Under the pieces are notes generated by a model. It worked only from the letters and a program-made list of their open reading frames with translations. It was not told the origin of the DNA and ran no database searches. Made by a program: the position numbers and the translations under genes. DNA of 60,303 nucleotides, from assembly GCF_000241305.1 (NCBI RefSeq), contig NZ_BAEH01000081.1:1-60303 (forward strand), in the 5' to 3' direction. Below are positions 19,822-30,080 of the stretch, piece after piece (position 1 is the stretch's first letter; each line of letters begins with the position of its first letter). The DNA is from Gordonia effusa NBRC 100432. Lineage in GTDB: Bacteria; Actinomycetota; Actinomycetes; Mycobacteriales; Mycobacteriaceae.

Positions 19822-20544
19822 TCAGTTGTGGTTGTAGAAGCCGGTTTCGGCAATCTTGCGGCGATCCTCGGGCGAGACATCGACGTCGGCCGGTGAGAGG
19901 AGGAACACCTTGGTGGCCACCTTGTCGAATGAACCACGCAATGCGAACGCCAGTCCGGCGGCGAAGTCGACCAGCCGCTTGGCGTCGTCGTTACTCATAT
20001 CGACCAGGTCCATGATTACCGGATTACCGTCGCGGAACCGTTCACCGATGGTGCGCGCCTCACCGTAATCCGACGGGCGCAACGTGGTGATCTTCTGCAG
20101 TGGACCGTCGGCGAAGATTCGATCGAGTTCACGCTGATCGTTGACAGCGACCGAACGGGATACACCGGCGGCGCGCATGCCTGCGGCCGAACGGGGCAGC
20201 GGTTCGAGGCGCGAGACGCCCGAACGCTCGCGGTCGGCACGCATCGGGCCGGCGTAGGCGTATTCACCACCTGCTACTCGACGTTCGGTTTCGAACCGCT
20301 CATCGGCGTAACGATCCTCGGCGAACCGCTCGTCGGCGTAGCGATCCTCGAACCGGTCCGCTTCGAACCGATCCGCGTAGCGGCCGTCCCGATAGGCACC
20401 TTGTCCGTAGTAGTCATCGCGGTAGGCACGCTCCCGCGATGCCGAGCGAGCCGGCATCACGTTCGAGTCCTCGAGGTAGTCGTCCTCGTAGTCACTCGGA
20501 GGCACCATGCCGAAATATGCCTTGAATTTCTGCATCGTGGTCAT
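19822..20544 (-). CDS. sepF: cell division protein SepF
   Basis: FtsZ-binding membrane anchor, 240 residues from ATG 20544 (MTTMQKFKAYFGM) with GAGAGG upstream. The N-terminal amphipathic helix is followed by a charged linker containing RYADERF-type repeats (residues about 54-85). The C-terminal SepF core is complete: RPSDYGEARTIGERFRDG, then VIMDLVDMSNDDAKRLVDFAAGL, ending EDRRKIAETGFYNHN. In Actinobacteria, which lack FtsA, SepF is the principal Z-ring tether. Lies 85 bp after yggS. Matches Rv2147c. Confidence 0.96.
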   Translation of the reverse strand: MTTMQKFKAYFGMVPPSDYEDDYLEDSNVMPARSASRERAYRDDYYGQGAYRDGRYADRFEADRFEDRYADERFAEDRYADERFETERRVAGGEYAYAGPMRADRERSGVSRLEPLPRSAAGMRAAGVSRSVAVNDQRELDRIFADGPLQKITTLRPSDYGEARTIGERFRDGNPVIMDLVDMSNDDAKRLVDFAAGLAFALRGSFDKVATKVFLLSPADVDVSPEDRRKIAETGFYNHN

Positions 20545-20629
20545 CTCGGGCCTCTCTTGGTGGCGATCGGTGTTGCAATTGTGATTGTAGTGAAACCTGT
20601 GAATCCTGGTACTTCTGTGACCGATGTGA

Positions 20630-21385
20630 TTACGGTATCGGCCGATCCCCCAAGATTGCAGTTCCGACACGCACACATGTGGATCCGAATTTCACTGCGA
20701 CGTCGAGATCACCGGACATGCCCGCCGACAGGGTCGTCGCCGCCGGATACTCAGCGACGACGTCGGCGTGTGCGCGTGCCAATTTCGCCAGCCACCTCTC
20801 CCGCTCACCGTGCTGAGGTGCGATAGCCATCAAGCCGCCCAACCGGAGCGCATCGGCCGACTCCACCTGCTCGGCCAGCTGGGCCAAGCCGTCCACCGGC
20901 ACACCACCGCGCAGCGGATCGTCGTCGAGGCTGACCTGCAGTAGGACGTTCAACGCACTGTCCCGCTCTCCGGCGTCCAACGCGGCGGTCACCCCCCGTC
21001 CGAGGGCGTCGATCAATGGCGCACTGTCGACCGAGTGAACGGTACGCGCCCACCGCGCCACCGACCGCGCCTTCTTGCGTTGGACACTGCCGATCATGTC
21101 GAACTTCGGGCGCGGTGCCGAATCATCCAGTGCCGCAACCACTTCAGCAACTTTGCGGCCGGCTTCAGGCTCGCGCGACTCGCCGAATTCCGCACAGCCG
21201 AGGTCGATCAAGCGCAGAACATCATCGGCGGGAAAGAACTTGGTGACGACGAGCAACGTCACCTCGCCTGATGCACGTCCGGCGTCGGCGACAGCGGCTT
21301 CCAGTCGTGCCGACACCGCGGCCAGATTGGCGGCCAGCTCAGCGCGCCGACGCTCGTCTCCGGCGTCGGCCATCCGCGCCGACAT
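20630..21385 (-). CDS. YggS/PLPBP family pyridoxal-phosphate homeostasis protein
   Basis: 251 residues, fold type III alanine-racemase-like barrel without racemase activity, which regulates PLP levels. The PLP lysine is in LLVVTKFFP. Other signatures are EFGESREPEAGRK, the phosphate-binding GMSGDLDVAV and GSTCVRVGTAILG. Start ATG or nearby, 3 bp after the pgeF stop, so co-translated within the division operon. Matches Rv2148c. Confidence 0.93.
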   Translation of the reverse strand: MSARMADAGDERRRAELAANLAAVSARLEAAVADAGRASGEVTLLVVTKFFPADDVLRLIDLGCAEFGESREPEAGRKVAEVVAALDDSAPRPKFDMIGSVQRKKARSVARWARTVHSVDSAPLIDALGRGVTAALDAGERDSALNVLLQVSLDDDPLRGGVPVDGLAQLAEQVESADALRLGGLMAIAPQHGERERWLAKLARAHADVVAEYPAATTLSAGMSGDLDVAVKFGSTCVRVGTAILGDRPIP

Positions 21386-21388
21386 ACG

Positions 21389-22105
21389 TCACCGCCCGGA
21401 CTCGCGCCAGATCACCGATGCAAGGCGTCCGGTCGGCGCTTGTCGTCGATGACTGAACAGCGAATCGTCAGCGATCGTGTCCCGTGGGTCGACCGCAACC
21501 GCGGCAACCCCGGCTTCGAGCAGCTGTCGACGCAGACCCGCCCGCAGGTCAAGTCCGGTGGTGCCCTTGCTCGTACGGCTGGCACTACCCGGCAGATGCG
21601 TTTCGACGTCGCGCTGCATCTCCGGCGGCACCTCGTAATTGTCGCCGGATGCCGCAGGTCCCAGGAATGCGCCGATCCGCTCGATGCGAGCGCCGAGTTC
21701 GACCATCACCTTCAGTGTCTCCGGGATGATGCCGATCCGCGCTCCAACGCGCCCGGCATGCACACCCGCGATCACGCCGGCCGCATCGTCGGACAGCAGC
21801 ACCGGAACGCAGTCGGCGGAGAGTACCGCGAGCGCAAGGTCGGGGGTCGTGGTCACCAGAGCGTCGGTCGCGGGCACGACGTCGGCGCTCGGCCCCTCGA
21901 CCACAGTGACAGTGCGACTGTGAATCTGCTCCATCCAGATAACTTGCTCATCGGTCAGCCCGATCTGCTGCGCGAGCCGAGTTCGATTGGCCGAGACCGC
22001 GATTGGATCGTCGCCAACGTGATCGCCCAGGTTGAAACTGTCGTAGGGGGCAGCCGACACGCCCCCGGCGCGGGTGGTGACCACCCGGCGCACCGTCGAG
22101 CCCAT
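21389..22105 (-). CDS. pgeF: PgeF/YfiH (LACC1-type) protein
   Basis: 238 residues. The family includes purine nucleoside phosphorylase/adenosine deaminase-like enzymes and PgeF, proposed to correct peptidoglycan precursor errors. The zinc ligands and surrounding motifs are present: QIHSRTVTVVEG, TTTPDLALAVLSADCVPVLL and AGVHAGRVGARIGI. Start 3 bp after the ftsZ stop, so coupled to it. Matches Rv2149c. The true substrate here is unknown. Confidence 0.92.
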   Translation of the reverse strand: MGSTVRRVVTTRAGGVSAAPYDSFNLGDHVGDDPIAVSANRTRLAQQIGLTDEQVIWMEQIHSRTVTVVEGPSADVVPATDALVTTTPDLALAVLSADCVPVLLSDDAAGVIAGVHAGRVGARIGIIPETLKVMVELGARIERIGAFLGPAASGDNYEVPPEMQRDVETHLPGSASRTSKGTTGLDLRAGLRRQLLEAGVAAVAVDPRDTIADDSLFSHRRQAPTGRLASVIWRESGR

Positions 22106-22108
22106 GCC

Positions 22109-23278
22109 CTATCGCCGCATGAAGTCCGGCACGTCGACGTCATCATCGTCGAGTCGGACGGTATTGCGACGCGGCTCCTCGGTGCGCGCGAACGGATCTG
22201 ACGCACCGGCCGGCGCCGAGCCGAATAGCGGGTCATTCTTCGCCGCCGCACCGGTGGTTCCGGCCTGTCCTTGCTCCACGCCAGTGCGTCCGGCGGATTT
22301 GGTCACCGGTGATTCGACCTTCTTATGCGGCGCACCACCGTCGAATCCGGCTGCGATCACCGTGATTCGCACCTCGTCGCCGAGGTTGTCGTCGATGACC
22401 GTGCCGAAGATGATGTTGGCGTCCTCGTGTGCCGCTTCCTGCACGAGAGTCGCGGCGTTGTGGATCTCGAACAGACCCAGGTCGCTGCCACCGGCGATGG
22501 AGATCAGGACGCCGCGAGCGCCTTCCATCGAGGCTTCGAGAAGCGGCGAGTTGATCGCCGACTCCGCTGCCTTGCGGGCCCGCTCCTCGCCGCGCGCCGA
22601 ACCGATACCCATCAACGCACTACCCGCGTCGCTCATCACACCCTTGACGTCGGCAAAGTCGACGTTGATCAGGCCGGGCGTGGTGATCAGGTCGGTGATG
22701 CCCTGCACACCGTTGAGCAGCACCTCGTCGGCGCTGCGGAACGCGTCCATCAGCGCTACCTCGGCATCGCCGAGCTGCAGGAGCCGGTCGTTCGGGATGA
22801 CGATGAGCGTGTCGCAGGACTCGCGTAGCGCGGCGATGCCAGCTTCGGCCTGTCCGCCACGACGCTTGCCCTCGAAGCTGAATGGTCGAGTCACGACGCC
22901 GACGGTCAGCGCGCCGAGTTTGCGGGCGATTTGCGCGACGACAGGTGCACCGCCGGTTCCGGTGCCGCCCCCCTCACCCGCGGTGACGAAGACCATGTCG
23001 GCACCCTTGAGCAATTCCTCGATCTCGTCGCGGGCATCCTCGGCGGCCCGACGGCCGACCTCCGGATCAGCGCCGGCGCCGAGTCCGCGAGTGGAGTCCC
23101 GCCCGACGTCGAGTTTGACGTCGGCGTCGGAGAGCAGCAGCGCCTGAGCGTCGGTGTTGATCGCGATGAACTCGACACCCTTGAGGCCCTGCTCGATCAT
23201 TCGGTTGACAGCGTTGACGCCACCACCGCCGATACCGACGACTTTGATGACGGCCAGGTAGTTGTGCGGTGGCGTCAT
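22109..23278 (-). CDS. ftsZ: cell division GTPase FtsZ
   Basis: Tubulin homologue that forms the Z ring. 389 residues. Intact GTP-binding elements: [13 protein letters not shown], the tubulin signature [10 protein letters not shown] near residue 100, and the T7 catalytic loop [14 protein letters not shown] disordered linker (residues about 320-375) leads to the conserved C-terminal peptide [10 protein letters not shown], which binds SepF and FtsW. A strong GAGGAGG site lies upstream. Heads the ftsZ-pgeF-yggS-sepF-yggT group, with its own likely promoter in the 268-bp gap behind ftsQ. Matches Rv2150c. Confidence 0.98.
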   Translation of the reverse strand: MTPPHNYLAVIKVVGIGGGGVNAVNRMIEQGLKGVEFIAINTDAQALLLSDADVKLDVGRDSTRGLGAGADPEVGRRAAEDARDEIEELLKGADMVFVTAGEGGGTGTGGAPVVAQIARKLGALTVGVVTRPFSFEGKRRGGQAEAGIAALRESCDTLIVIPNDRLLQLGDAEVALMDAFRSADEVLLNGVQGITDLITTPGLINVDFADVKGVMSDAGSALMGIGSARGEERARKAAESAINSPLLEASMEGARGVLISIAGGSDLGLFEIHNAATLVQEAAHEDANIIFGTVIDDNLGDEVRITVIAAGFDGGAPHKKVESPVTKSAGRTGVEQGQAGTTGAAAKNDPLFGSAPAGASDPFARTEEPRRNTVRLDDDDVDVPDFMRR

Positions 23279-23308
23279 GCCTCGCCCTCCTCGTGAGAAA
23301 AACCCTAA

Positions 23309-23338
23309 ACCTAAACCATAGATATAGAGTTATGTCAA
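23309..23338 (-). promoter_or_regulatory. candidate ftsZ promoter
   Basis: On the minus strand TTGACA (23338-23333) is followed 17 bases later by TTTAGG (23315-23310), about 30 bases before ATG 23278. The -35 is excellent and the -10 weak. The short AT-rich stretch around it stands out from the GC-rich gap. The rest of the 268-bp gap shows nothing clear. Confidence 0.45.
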
Positions 23339-23546
23339 GTACTTGTTACTGCTGATGACGGTATGCATCGGGTGGACTCCAAGCCAGCTTGTGCGCGGCG
23401 TGTCGGCAAAGTTCTGCAATATTGCGGTGCGGCTCACGGTAAGTCGGCAAATAGCGGCGTCTAATCCGGCTCAAAACTGCGCGCTCAGAGCACGCGAGGG
23501 AACATCTCCCCCAGGCCGAGCCACATCGCAGGTTCCAGCCGCCCTG

Positions 23547-24239
23547 CTACCGGTAGGCCGGATACTCCGGGCTCGACACGTTATAGTTCGACCCTTTTCG
23601 GGTCATGATCAGCCGCAGCGCCTCAGCCTTATCCGCGGTCCGCGTGCTATCGCCCCACACCACGGTCTTATTGCCGCGCAACACAAATTCGATGTCGACC
23701 GGCGACGACGCGTTCACCTCGAGTAACTGCCCGGCAATGAACGGCGGCAGATCGGCGATCACCGGCAGCACGGCCTTCGTCGTCGGGTCGGCCGGTCCCG
23801 GGTTGGGTGTGGAAAACACCGGAAGTTTGGATAACTCCGGCGGCAACGTAATGGATTTGTCGTAGTGCCGGTAGGCCACGCCGGTCTTGTCGAGAACGTG
23901 AATCTGGGTATCGGTGGCTACTTTGACCACCGGACGCCGTTCGACGACGGTGATAACAATCTTCGACGGATACGACCGTTGGATGCGCACCTGCGCCACA
24001 TCCGGAATCGCCGCTACCCGCTGCGCGGCCGGAGCCGTATTCACCTGCAGTAGCGGGCGACCTTTCGCAATCGCGGCAGCGGACAGGATCTGATCTTGAG
24101 ATACCTCATTCGTGCCGGTGATCTCGATCGACCGTACCGACATCAACGGCGTGAAGTACGCGATCGTCGCTAAAGCCCCCGCGACAATAACTACCCCGAG
24201 CGCCCACCATATGCTGCGCGACGATCGCATCGACGACAC
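23547..24239 (-). CDS. ftsQ: cell division protein FtsQ
   Basis: 230-residue bitopic divisome protein. Short basic cytoplasmic tail, one membrane helix (residues 11-32), then a POTRA domain (MSVRSIEITGTNEVSQDQIL ...) and the FtsQ beta domain (RSYPSKIVITVVERRPV). The cytoplasmic part is much shorter than in M. tuberculosis FtsQ (about 314 residues). No longer in-frame start is available because murC ends 6 bp upstream. Matches Rv2151c in order. Confidence 0.94.
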   Translation of the reverse strand: MSSMRSSRSIWWALGVVIVAGALATIAYFTPLMSVRSIEITGTNEVSQDQILSAAAIAKGRPLLQVNTAPAAQRVAAIPDVAQVRIQRSYPSKIVITVVERRPVVKVATDTQIHVLDKTGVAYRHYDKSITLPPELSKLPVFSTPNPGPADPTTKAVLPVIADLPPFIAGQLLEVNASSPVDIEFVLRGNKTVVWGDSTRTADKAEALRLIMTRKGSNYNVSSPEYPAYR

Positions 24240-24245
24240 TGTGGC

Positions 24246-25829
24246 TCACTCCCCTGGCGTGGTCGACGCGGCACCGATCGCAGCGAGTATCTCCGGCCCC
24301 TGCATGGTGATGTCACCAGCGCCGAGAGTGAGCACGATGTCTTTTCCAGTCACAAGTCCCGCGACGACGCGGGGAAGATTCGACAGACTCGGCGCGAATA
24401 CCGCTGGCACCGTTACCAACTCACTAATGCTGCGCCCGCTAACCCCGGGCAACGGCTCTTCCCGCGCACCATAGACATCGGCCACGACTACCTGATCGGC
24501 AGCGGATAGCGCACGCGCGAACTCCGTCGCGAATTCCCTTGTACGCGAATACAAATGGGGTTGGAAGACCGCGATGACTCGGCCCTCACCTGCCACCGAC
24601 CGCGCCGCGGCAAGTACCGCGGCCACTTCCGTCGGGTGGTGGGCGTAGTCGTCGAACAACCGGACTCCACGGGCTGTTCCGCGAAATTCGAACCGTCGAT
24701 GCACGCCGCTGAACGCCTCGATACCGGCGATCACCGCATCCAATTCCCCACCGGCACGGACACATCCGAGGATCGCACCGAGCGCGTTGAGCGCCATATG
24801 CTCACCGGGAACGGTGACGATAAACGTCCGCTCTGTAATATTTCCCGTCGCTTCGCTCGCCCCGGTGACATTCCCCGTCGCTTCGCTCGCCCCGGTGACA
24901 TTCCCCGTCGCTTCGCTCGCCCCGGTGACATTCCCCGTCGCTTCGCTCGCCCCGGTGATTTCGGATAGATCGAACCGAACCCGCACACGGCCGCCGTCGC
25001 TCGTCGGCTCCCAGGAAAGCAGTTGTGCCGCAGTCCCATTGCGGCCATAGGTGAGAACAGCTACGTCACGTTCGGCCAACGCACTCGACATCCGTTGCGC
25101 TAACGCCGCCGAACCTGGATCGTCGGCGCATACGACGACGGTGCCACCCGACGCCACCCGATCACAGAATTGATCGAACACATCGACATACGCCTGTTCG
25201 CTGCCGAAGAAATCCAGATGGTCGGCTTCGATATTGGTGACGACGATGACATCGGGGCGGTATTCAAGCAGCGAGCCATCGCTCTCGTCGGCCTCCGCGA
25301 CAAAGATACCGCCGGTACCGTGATGGGCATTGGTCCCCGACTCGTTCAACTCGCCGCCGACCGCGAATGACGGATCTAGACCGCAATTCTGCAGCGCCAC
25401 AACGGCCATCGACGTCGTCGACGTTTTGCCATGGGTACCCGCGACGAGCAGCGTCGAGTAACCCTCCATCAACGTCGCGAGCACAGCGGGCCGCAACAAG
25501 ATCGGGATACCCCGCTCGCGCGCCGCGACCAGCTCCGGATTGGTCTTCGGAATCGCCGCATGTGTCGTCACCACCACCGTCGGCCCACCGGGCAACTGAT
25601 CCAACGCCGCTGGGTTGTGGCCGATCGCGATCTGCGCGCCCCGCGTACGCAACGCGAGAATACCGCGGCCGTCTTTGGCGTCCGATCCCGAAACCTGCCC
25701 GCCCCGAGCCAACAGAATCCGCGCCAGCCCAGACATACCCGCACCGCCGATACCGACCATGTGCACGCGGGCCAGTGATTCCGGAAGTGTTCGACGAGAA
25801 GGTGTTTCGGTGTGCTGAGCCATCGTCAC
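24246..25829 (-). CDS. murC: UDP-N-acetylmuramate--L-alanine ligase
   Basis: Adds L-Ala to UDP-MurNAc. 527 residues, about 30 more than usual. N-terminal Rossmann motif [17 protein letters not shown] loop [11 protein letters not shown], central EADESDGS and [11 protein letters not shown], and C-terminal [13 protein letters not shown] 25829 gives a GTGA overlap with murG; ATG 25823 is an alternative. Residues about 291-330 are a fourfold repeat of [10 protein letters not shown] encoded by a 30-bp tandem array, inserted just before the conserved [13 protein letters not shown]. The insert lies in a loop between strands and the catalytic motifs are untouched, so the enzyme is probably active. Matches Rv2152c. 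Confidence 0.97.
   Translation of the reverse strand: MTMAQHTETPSRRTLPESLARVHMVGIGGAGMSGLARILLARGGQVSGSDAKDGRGILALRTRGAQIAIGHNPAALDQLPGGPTVVVTTHAAIPKTNPELVAARERGIPILLRPAVLATLMEGYSTLLVAGTHGKTSTTSMAVVALQNCGLDPSFAVGGELNESGTNAHHGTGGIFVAEADESDGSLLEYRPDVIVVTNIEADHLDFFGSEQAYVDVFDQFCDRVASGGTVVVCADDPGSAALAQRMSSALAERDVAVLTYGRNGTAAQLLSWEPTSDGGRVRVRFDLSEITGASEATGNVTGASEATGNVTGASEATGNVTGASEATGNITERTFIVTVPGEHMALNALGAILGCVRAGGELDAVIAGIEAFSGVHRRFEFRGTARGVRLFDDYAHHPTEVAAVLAAARSVAGEGRVIAVFQPHLYSRTREFATEFARALSAADQVVVADVYGAREEPLPGVSGRSISELVTVPAVFAPSLSNLPRVVAGLVTGKDIVLTLGAGDITMQGPEILAAIGAASTTPGE
24841..24960. repeat. four 30-bp tandem repeats inside murC
   Basis: Four exact-length units (24841-24870, 24871-24900, 24901-24930, 24931-24960), nearly identical, core GCTTCGCTCGCCCCGGTGAC. 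On the coding strand each unit encodes [10 protein letters not shown] (the last ends NIT). Unit length is a multiple of three, so copy number can change without breaking murC. Confidence 0.95.
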
Positions 25830-26965
25830 TCCCGCTCGCCCGCGAAATCTGCCGCCAGGTCCAACGCGGTCCGCGCGACGACGCTCGCCGCATCCCGGTG
25901 CCCGCCGGCCGATGCCGCGGCGGACATCGCGGCCAGCCGCTGCGGGTCGCCAAGTAGCGCGGGTACCTCACGCTCAACCCACTGGGTAGTCATCTCCGCG
26001 TCCTCGACCAGTAGTCCACCGCCCGCGTCGACGACGGGTAACGCATTGAGTCGCTGCTCGCCGTTCCCGTGCGGCAATGGTACGTAGACCGCGGGCAGAC
26101 CGGTCGCCGATACCTCGGCAACGGTCATCGCACCCGACCGACAGATCACCAAATCGGCTGCGGCATAAGCCAAATCCATCCGATTGAGATAGGCGACGCC
26201 AATATAGGGCGGTGTATCGGATGAGTGAGCCGGGTCGATAGTGTTCTTCGGTCCGTACGCGTGGAGTACGCCGATCCCGGCTGCGCCGAGGGTTCCCGCG
26301 GCACCCGCGACCGCGTCGTTCAGCCGGGCAGCTCCCTGCGAGCCGCCGAAGACGAGCAGCGTCGGCGCCTGCGGGTCGAGCCCGAAGTAATGACGAGCCT
26401 TGTCGCGCAGAGCTTTTCGATCAAGTCCGGCCAACGAACCGCGGACCGGCATTCCGACCACGTCGGCATTGGGCAGCCCAGACGCGTCCACCGCGGCGAG
26501 GACTTTGTTGGCGTAGCGCGCACCCACCTTGTTGGCGATGCCGGCGCTCGCGTTCGCCTCGTGAATCACCACCGGGATCCGGCGGGATCGCCGAAAATGT
26601 CCCCGAGCGGCGAAATAGGCGGGCAATGCCACGTAGCCGCCGAACCCAATCAGCACGTCGGCGTCGACGTCGGCTAGCACCCTACGTGCGGCCAGCACGG
26701 CACGCGTTAACCGGAACGGCACCTTGAATAGATCACCATTTACCTTGCGCGGCAACGGAACCGGCGGAATCAATTCCAGCGAGTATCCCCGCTCGGGAAC
26801 CAGCCGCGTTTCCAGACCCCGCGTAGTACCCAATGCCGTGATCCGCGCCCCCGGTGCGATCGCCGCAACCGCATCGGCGACAGCCAGCGCGGGCTCGATA
26901 TGCCCAGCTGTGCCGCCGCCGGCAACCACCACCGATAGCCGCGCGCCATCATCTGGCACCGTCAC
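25826..26965 (-). CDS. murG: lipid II synthase (UDP-GlcNAc transferase) MurG
   Basis: Transfers GlcNAc to lipid I at the inner membrane face, completing lipid II. About 379 residues from GTG 26965, which overlaps the ftsW stop by 4 bp; a start at 26977 is also in frame. GT-B fold motifs: [62 protein letters not shown] and [34 protein letters not shown] (GlcNAc-binding). Matches Rv2153c. Confidence 0.97.
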   Translation of the reverse strand: MTVPDDGARLSVVVAGGGTAGHIEPALAVADAVAAIAPGARITALGTTRGLETRLVPERGYSLELIPPVPLPRKVNGDLFKVPFRLTRAVLAARRVLADVDADVLIGFGGYVALPAYFAARGHFRRSRRIPVVIHEANASAGIANKVGARYANKVLAAVDASGLPNADVVGMPVRGSLAGLDRKALRDKARHYFGLDPQAPTLLVFGGSQGAARLNDAVAGAAGTLGAAGIGVLHAYGPKNTIDPAHSSDTPPYIGVAYLNRMDLAYAAADLVICRSGAMTVAEVSATGLPAVYVPLPHGNGEQRLNALPVVDAGGGLLVEDAEMTTQWVEREVPALLGDPQRLAAMSAAASAGGHRDAASVVARTALDLAADFAGERE

Positions 26966-28530
26966 GTACGCCACCACCGTTCCTGTTGCGGATTCGCCAC
27001 CCGCCGAGCATCGGCGCGTCGGGAACGATTGTCCACCGTTGCCCGACGGCCCGCGCGCCGACCTCCGGTTGTGTCGCTCACATCGCCGCGCCGACCACCG
27101 GAGACGGCACGTCGCGCGCCGGAAGTCAGCAGGTCATAGGAAGACCGGTGCCCCGGTAGGCGGGCGCTCTGTCCACGCTCGGACTTGTCGCGTGGCCGAC
27201 GCCCGCTGGCGCGGCCCTCGTCGGCGCGGCGATCTCGCGGTCTCCGGTCGAGTCGTTCGCGCAGCCGATCGGCGCGCGAAGGATGATATGGAACCGGCGT
27301 GGGCAGGCGGAGCAGGCGGCTGACCCGGGCCGGGCCGCTCGCGGTCAGCGCGGCGACCGCGTCGGGTTCGTGTCGTGCGGCATTCGCGAGGAGCCCAAGC
27401 ATCGCCAGAATCGTCAACGTCGACGTGCCACCGGCGGACAACAGCGGCAGCTGGATACCCGTCACCGGCAGCAGCCCGATGACGTAGCCAATGTTGATGA
27501 ACGCCTGCGCGGTGATCAATACGGTGATCGTCGCGGTCATCAACTTCAGGAACGGGTCGACCGACCGCGCGGCGATGCGCAGGCCGAGGAAGGCAAGCAA
27601 CGCGAACAGGCCAACGACCAGCAATCCACCGATCAGACCGAGTTCTTCCCCAATGATCGCGAAGATGAAGTCGTTGTGGGCGTTGGGAAGATAGTTCCAC
27701 TTGGCGCGACTCTGCCCCAGCCCGACACCGAAAATGCCACCGTTCGCCAGCGCATATACCGCCTGTCGTGCCTGATAGCCCGCACCCTGCGGGTCATCGA
27801 TGGCGCCGAAGAAGCTGCGCACACGTTCGGAGCGATAGCCCTCGGCAAGTGCGAGCACGATCGCGATCGCGATGCCGGTGATGACGAAACCACCGAAGAC
27901 TCGAAGGGGCAGGCCGGCGAACCACAGCAACGCTCCGACGATGATCGCGACGGTGATCGTCGTCGACAGGTTGGGCTCCAGGATGATCAGCAAACAGATC
28001 AACGCCGCGACCGGCAAGAGCGGAATGAGTAGTTCCCGCAGCGATGCGTTGTCCCGACGTCGGGAAGCCAGCAGATGCGCGCCCCAGACACACAGCGCGA
28101 CCTTGACCAGCTCCGACGGCTGAACCGACAGACCACCGATGACGAACCAGCGTCGGGCACCCTGTGACAAGGTGCCGATACCGGGCACCAGAACCAACGC
28201 CAGCAGCAGCGTGGTGATCACGATCATCGGCGCCGCGGCGCGACGAATCAGCCGAATCGGCAGTCGCAGCATGATGTAGAAGACGACGAGACCCAACACC
28301 GCGAAAGTCACCTGCGTGGTGAACAGGCCGTAGGCCGATCCCTCTTTCGAGTAGCCCTCGACCGATGACGCTGAGAGCACCATGACCAGACCGAATACGG
28401 TCAGGAAGAAGGCCATCGCGAGAACGAGATGAAACGATGCCAGCGGTCGCCCGAGGATGTTGCGGACGGCGCCGACGATGGCGGCCGGCCAGCTCGTCTG
28501 CTCGTCGCGCTCGGTTACGCCCGCGGTCAT
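26962..28530 (-). CDS. ftsW: SEDS peptidoglycan polymerase FtsW
   Basis: Septal glycan polymerase acting with PBP3. 522 residues with about ten membrane helices. Conserved loop [16 protein letters not shown] carries the catalytic Asp, and GGISVQPSEL-type sequence ([15 protein letters not shown]) is present. In the helix usually reading QPDLGT the sequence is EPNLSTT. The last 120 residues are a very basic Arg-rich cytoplasmic tail, as in mycobacterial FtsW, which binds FtsZ. ATGA overlap with murD. Matches Rv2154c. Confidence 0.96.
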   Translation of the reverse strand: MTAGVTERDEQTSWPAAIVGAVRNILGRPLASFHLVLAMAFFLTVFGLVMVLSASSVEGYSKEGSAYGLFTTQVTFAVLGLVVFYIMLRLPIRLIRRAAAPMIVITTLLLALVLVPGIGTLSQGARRWFVIGGLSVQPSELVKVALCVWGAHLLASRRRDNASLRELLIPLLPVAALICLLIILEPNLSTTITVAIIVGALLWFAGLPLRVFGGFVITGIAIAIVLALAEGYRSERVRSFFGAIDDPQGAGYQARQAVYALANGGIFGVGLGQSRAKWNYLPNAHNDFIFAIIGEELGLIGGLLVVGLFALLAFLGLRIAARSVDPFLKLMTATITVLITAQAFINIGYVIGLLPVTGIQLPLLSAGGTSTLTILAMLGLLANAARHEPDAVAALTASGPARVSRLLRLPTPVPYHPSRADRLRERLDRRPRDRRADEGRASGRRPRDKSERGQSARLPGHRSSYDLLTSGARRAVSGGRRGDVSDTTGGRRAGRRATVDNRSRRADARRVANPQQERWWRT

Positions 28531-30080
28531 CGGGACGCCTGGGCCGAATCCACCACACTGCGGGCCGCGGCGGTGAACGCGTCACCGCGGATGCCATAGC
28601 CGGCGAACATGTCCAACGACGCGGCGGCGGGCGCGAGAAGCACCGCCGAGACCGGTCGCGTCGACTCGCGGGCAAGCTGCCACGCCTGCTCGACGGCAAC
28701 ATTCATCACCGCGTGCGACGGCGGCAGATCGACGGTTTGGCTTACTCGCGTATCCGACGGCGATACGGCGTGCGCTGGCCGGGCAGATCCTTCGACGACA
28801 CTCACTTGCCCATCGTCCCCTGTGAATACTGTGACTGTTGGGACTTCTGGGGCGTGTCGCGCAATCGCATCGACGATTATTTGCCGATCGCGGCCAATGG
28901 CAACGACACCCGCCAGCCGCGACGCATTAGTAATGACCAACTCGTCGACCGAAGCGCCTTTGAGCAGGCCGCCGGCGATCAAGACAACCCGGTCATACCC
29001 GGCGAGTGCCGCCGTCGCGGCGTGGGGATTGGTCGCTTTGGAGTCGTCGACGAACCGCACCGACATGCCGTTGCACTCTGCCGTCGCCACTACCTCGCCC
29101 CGATGGGCTGCCGGCGAAAACGCGCGCAGTCCGGCGGCAACCTGCTCGGGACTCACCCCGACCGCCCGCGCCAACGCCGCCGCGGCCAGCGCATCGGCAA
29201 TACCCGACGGCCCGGTCGGGCGGATGACATCGGCAGCGACGAGTTCGACACCGGCCGCATCGCCAAAGACCCGGTCAATGAGCATGCCGTTACGCACACC
29301 GAATTGTCCCGGTTGCGGCTCGGCCCCGGTGAATCCGATGCGCCGGCTCGTCGACCCGATCGGCAGCGTCGCGGCGATGGCGTCGTCATCGCCGACTACG
29401 GCGACCGCCGCCTGCAGTGCGAGTGCCTTCGCCGCCGCGTACGCGGCAAACGACCCGTGCCAGTCCAGATGGTCTTCGGCGACGTTGAGCACGACGGCCG
29501 CGTCGGCGTGAACCGAAGGCGCCCAATGCAATTGGAAGCTCGACAATTCGGCGCACAAGACGTCGGCGCGCTCGGGGCCGACCATTGCGTCGAGCACCGT
29601 GAGCCCGTAGTTCCCGCAGGCCACGGCATCGCGGCCGGCGGCGAGCATAATCGCCTCGATCATTCCGGTTGTCGTGGTCTTACCGTTGGTTCCCGTGACG
29701 ACCAGCCAGGTGCGCGGCTCGCCGAGTGCCCCAGCCCGGTCGAGTTGCCACGCGAGTTCCACCTCGCCCCAGACCGGCACCCCGGCCGCCGCCGCCGCGA
29801 CCGGCAACGGGTGCGTCGGGGCAAATCCTGGCGAGACTACGAGCAGATCTACCTCGGATAGATCGCCGGCCAGCGTCGCGGAGATCGATTCGCCCGGGAC
29901 CGTTACCCCAGCCAGCAGCTCGGTAGCCGACGTCGAATAGCGATCGTCGACGAGGCGAACTCGCGCACCGACGCCTACCAGATACGACGCAGCGGACCGG
30001 CCGGCTGCACCGGCACCGGCGATGAGCACCGTCGCGCCGGGGAGTTCGGCCACCAGATTCGACGCCACCGGGCTAGCCAC
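28527..30080 (-). CDS. murD: UDP-N-acetylmuramoylalanine--D-glutamate ligase
   Basis: Adds D-Glu to UDP-MurNAc-L-Ala. 517 residues from GTG 30080, whose first codons overlap the end of mraY by 8 bp. Motifs: [20 protein letters not shown] loop [27 protein letters not shown], and C-terminal [13 protein letters not shown] (catalytic DDSKATN). A segment of about 35 residues ([20 protein letters not shown], near residue 455) looks like a lineage-specific insertion in the last domain. Matches Rv2155c. Confidence 0.97.
   Translation of the reverse strand: MASPVASNLVAELPGATVLIAGAGAAGRSAASYLVGVGARVRLVDDRYSTSATELLAGVTVPGESISATLAGDLSEVDLLVVSPGFAPTHPLPVAAAAAGVPVWGEVELAWQLDRAGALGEPRTWLVVTGTNGKTTTTGMIEAIMLAAGRDAVACGNYGLTVLDAMVGPERADVLCAELSSFQLHWAPSVHADAAVVLNVAEDHLDWHGSFAAYAAAKALALQAAVAVVGDDDAIAATLPIGSTSRRIGFTGAEPQPGQFGVRNGMLIDRVFGDAAGVELVAADVIRPTGPSGIADALAAAALARAVGVSPEQVAAGLRAFSPAAHRGEVVATAECNGMSVRFVDDSKATNPHAATAALAGYDRVVLIAGGLLKGASVDELVITNASRLAGVVAIGRDRQIIVDAIARHAPEVPTVTVFTGDDGQVSVVEGSARPAHAVSPSDTRVSQTVDLPPSHAVMNVAVEQAWQLARESTRPVSAVLLAPAAASLDMFAGYGIRGDAFTAAARSVVDSAQASR

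Noticed and set aside
22074..23147. 357-codon plus-strand open frame opposite ftsZ
   Set aside because: Ser/Ala/Pro/Arg-rich with no motif; ftsZ on the other strand explains the sequence.
23298..23318. Telomere-like GGTTTAGGTTTAGGG in front of ftsZ
   Set aside because: Only two and a half short repeats inside a promoter region of a circular-type chromosome locus; chance is sufficient.
24841..24960. CRISPR-like array
   Set aside because: Units are directly adjacent with no spacers and lie in frame within murC.
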